From positions 1 through 8,489 of the forward strand of contig DATEGX010000043.1 of NCBI GenBank assembly GCA_035279875.1: DNA of 8,489 nucleotides. Reading direction: 5' to 3'. Under the pieces are notes generated by a model. The model was not told the origin of the DNA and did no database searches. It saw only the letters and a program-made list of their open reading frames with translations. The position numbers and the translations under genes were made by a program. This DNA comes from JAMXLL01 sp035279875. Lineage in GTDB: Bacteria > Desulfobacterota > Binatia > Binatales > Binataceae. This document shows, one piece after another, positions 6,398 to 8,489 of this stretch (its first letter is position 1; each line of letters opens with the position of its first letter).

Positions 6398-8489
6398 TCA
6401 TGACGAAGCTTCGGAGCGCGCATTCTCGAGCGGCGTCAACTGCTCCGCGAAGAGGGTGCCGAAGACCGGACAGGTCTGGAGCAGTTCGAGCGCGCCGCCA
6501 TCGCCGACGATCGTTCCATCCTCAAACGCGACGACCCGGGGAAAACGCGTCACCGTAGCGAGCCGATGGCTCATGACCAACACGGTCCGCTGCGCCAGCC
6601 ACGATTGCATCCGATCAAACACCGCGCGCTCGGTTTCACCGTCGAGGGCGCTGGTCGCTTCATCGAGTACCAGGACGGCCGGGTTGCGCACGATCCCACG
6701 AGCCAGGGCAATCCGTTGTTTCTGCCCGCCCGACAGGTTGCGGCCCGCTTCGGCGAGAAAGCCGTCGAGGCGGCCAGGCAGCGCTTCGACGAATTCGTCC
6801 AGGCCGGCCAGTGAAACGGCGTCCTCAACGTTCTTTCGCGAGGCCTCGAATGATCCGTAGCGGATGTTATCTAGCAGCGAGCCGCTGAAAACGAACGATT
6901 CCTGTTCGATCACGCATACCACTCGTCTGAGCTGGTCGAGCCGAAGCTCACGCAAATCAATGCCGTCCAGGAGAATCCGCCCGCTTGGAGGATCGACGAG
7001 CCGCAGCAACAGATTCGCGATGGTGCTCTTGCCGCCGCCGCTGGCCGCCACGAGCGCGACCATCTCGTGCGGCGCGATTGCAAGGTCGAAGTTCCGCAGG
7101 ATCTGGTGCTCCGGATCGTAGTGAAAGTTCAGGTCCTTGAAGTTGAGTTCGCCGCGCACCGGGACCGCCAATGAGCGATTCCCTGAGCGTTCCGGACAAG
7201 GCAGGTCAATAACCTCGAACACACGCCCGGCCGCCGCCAGGGCGCGTTGCAGGAGTCCGTGGACTTCGCTCAAGCGGCGCAGTGGCTCGACGGTCTGCAC
7301 CGCGTAGAGGCAAAAGGCCAATAAGGCGCCACGGGTGGTGCTGCCCGCGAAAACCTCGCTCGTGCCGTACCAGACCACGCCGATCAATCCGGCGCACGTT
7401 ACTGCCCAAACGGAGGACATCATCAGCGCCATCCAGACCTCGGTGCGCAGCATATGGGCTCGGTAAAGCGAGTCTTGGGCGCCGAATCTCCGCGATTCGT
7501 AGGGTTCGGTCTGAAACCCTTTGATAGTGCTGAGGCCGGAGAGTTGTTCACTCAATGCGGAACTGAGGGTGCCGAGCTCGCGTTGCGCATATTCGCTTTG
7601 GCGGCGGATCATCCGGCCCCAACTCGACAGAATCACGGCAACCAATGGGCCCACGAGGCTCATCACGAGGGCCAGCCGCCAGTTCAGATAGAACGCCATC
7701 GCGAGGGCGCCGACCACGACGACACTCTCGCCGATCGCGCGCCGCAGGATCTCACGGACGAAGTTCGTCAGCATCCCGGCGTCGTTGAACATCCGGGAAA
7801 TCAACTCGCCGATCGCCAGCCGGCGCGCCGAAGACAGTTCAACGGCGAGCACATGGCGTTGAGCTCGATCGCGCAGGCTCTGCACCAGGAGCTGATTCAA
7901 GCTCCGCAAAAAGTAACGCGAACCGAACAGGCTCAGGACGAAGATCACGGAGGTTATCAGGGCTTTGAAGAGCAACCGCGCCATCACATGGCGATTGCCA
8001 TCGACGAGCGGGCCTTCACTCCAAAGCTTCGCCAGCCATGTGAGGTAAAGCTGCGAACCTCCCAGCGCGCCGAGGCTGAACGTAATCAGGAGCAAATGAC
8101 CGGGAAATTGCGTGCATTCATTGACCAGCCGCCGGAAAACGCTCCGGCTCGGCTCGGCGGGGTTTGGATCGTCGTCGGTCGCGCTGCTTATACCCCCCGC
8201 TTCTGCTGCAAACAGCAACGCGGCGATCGATGTAAAGATCCGTTTCCAATGGCCCACGATATCCCAGAAGAGCCGCACAGCCGCCTTGCGCGAGTCGCGG
8301 TCGACCGTGCTGCGTCCGGTTAACACCACCACCTGCCGGCTCTTGCGCAGAGTCTGGCTTCGCAGATCTTCCAACCATCGCGCGATCGTCCACAGCTCGA
8401 CCATGACATGGCTCATGTTTCGCTGCTTACACGCGGTCAAGCGCTTATGGCCATCGGTAACAATGAATCGCCGACCGACGCGAATCACC
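6398..8489 (-). CDS. ABC exporter half-transporter with ParB-like N-terminal segment (5' end outside window)
   Basis: The frame is open to the right edge, so the start is missing; residues are numbered from base 8488. Residues 1-35 (VTDGHKRLTACKQRN, then VELW) resemble the DGH-x-R region of ParB/sulfiredoxin-fold domains. A linker to about 115 includes a short hydrophobic patch (84-95). An MsbA-type membrane domain follows, with hydrophobic segments near 131-149, 172-190, 252-289 (two), 353-375 and 385-400. The ATPase has Walker A AASGGGKST (481-489), Q-loop Gln529, LSGGQ (585-589), Walker B VLVLDEATSALD (605-616, Glu610) and His641. The first Walker A residue is Ala where Gly is usual. As a half-transporter it should act as a homodimer or heterodimer in the inner membrane, exporting a lipid, drug or peptide. 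The membrane and ATPase calls are firm. The ParB-like call is moderate, because only part of that domain is visible. Confidence 0.87.
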   Translation of the reverse strand, partial: VIRVGRRFIVTDGHKRLTACKQRNMSHVMVELWTIARWLEDLRSQTLRKSRQVVVLTGRSTVDRDSRKAAVRLFWDIVGHWKRIFTSIAALLFAAEAGGISSATDDDPNPAEPSRSVFRRLVNECTQFPGHLLLITFSLGALGGSQLYLTWLAKLWSEGPLVDGNRHVMARLLFKALITSVIFVLSLFGSRYFLRSLNQLLVQSLRDRAQRHVLAVELSSARRLAIGELISRMFNDAGMLTNFVREILRRAIGESVVVVGALAMAFYLNWRLALVMSLVGPLVAVILSSWGRMIRRQSEYAQRELGTLSSALSEQLSGLSTIKGFQTEPYESRRFGAQDSLYRAHMLRTEVWMALMMSSVWAVTCAGLIGVVWYGTSEVFAGSTTRGALLAFCLYAVQTVEPLRRLSEVHGLLQRALAAAGRVFEVIDLPCPERSGNRSLAVPVRGELNFKDLNFHYDPEHQILRNFDLAIAPHEMVALVAASGGGKSTIANLLLRLVDPPSGRILLDGIDLRELRLDQLRRVVCVIEQESFVFSGSLLDNIRYGSFEASRKNVEDAVSLAGLDEFVEALPGRLDGFLAEAGRNLSGGQKQRIALARGIVRNPAVLVLDEATSALDGETERAVFDRMQSWLAQRTVLVMSHRLATVTRFPRVVAFEDGTIVGDGGALELLQTCPVFGTLFAEQLTPLENARSEASS

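Noticed and set aside
7454..8323. A 289-codon open frame on the plus strand
   Set aside because: It is antisense to the membrane domain of the ABC exporter, and its translation is rich in charged residues and Gln with no domain pattern. It is a shadow of GC-rich codon usage.

Overview
The window is GC-rich bacterial DNA with densely packed genes on both strands. The gene content is chromosomal: a TPR protein, a molybdate-type ABC importer, a radical SAM fusion protein, a zinc alcohol dehydrogenase and an ABC exporter. No rRNA, tRNA, CRISPR array, transposase or phage gene was seen. The style of the proteins suits a soil or sediment bacterium such as an acidobacterium or a proteobacterium. That is an impression only, because no phylogenetic marker is present.

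Layout, left to right. (1) 1-347, plus strand: the 3' end of a TPR-repeat protein cut by the window edge. (2) 415-1915, minus strand: an overlapping permease/ATPase pair of the ModB/ModC type. A good sigma70-like promoter and a palindrome lie just upstream, and no ModA-like binding protein is in the window. (3) 2130-5135, minus strand: a probable two-gene operon. Its first gene encodes a right-handed beta-helix type repeat protein with seven units of about 49 residues and a cysteine at nearly the same place in each. Its second gene encodes a DUF547 domain fused to a radical SAM enzyme with extra C-terminal cysteines. A strong hairpin follows directly after the radical SAM stop codon. (4) 5216-6302, plus strand, divergent from that operon: a medium-chain zinc alcohol dehydrogenase broken by an apparent one-base insertion near 5622. 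(5) 6398-8489, minus strand, cut by the right edge: an MsbA-type ABC exporter half-transporter whose N-terminal extension looks like the end of a ParB/sulfiredoxin-fold domain.

How the genes may work together. The hairpin at 2105-2127 and the promoter at 1995-2023 suggest that the transporter pair is transcribed separately from the radical SAM operon. The most interesting unit is the beta-helix protein plus DUF547-radical SAM enzyme. A repeat protein with a regular cysteine column beside a radical SAM enzyme with SPASM-like cysteines could be a substrate and maturase pair, but this is inference from adjacency. The second point of interest is the in-frame join between a ParB-like segment and an ABC exporter.
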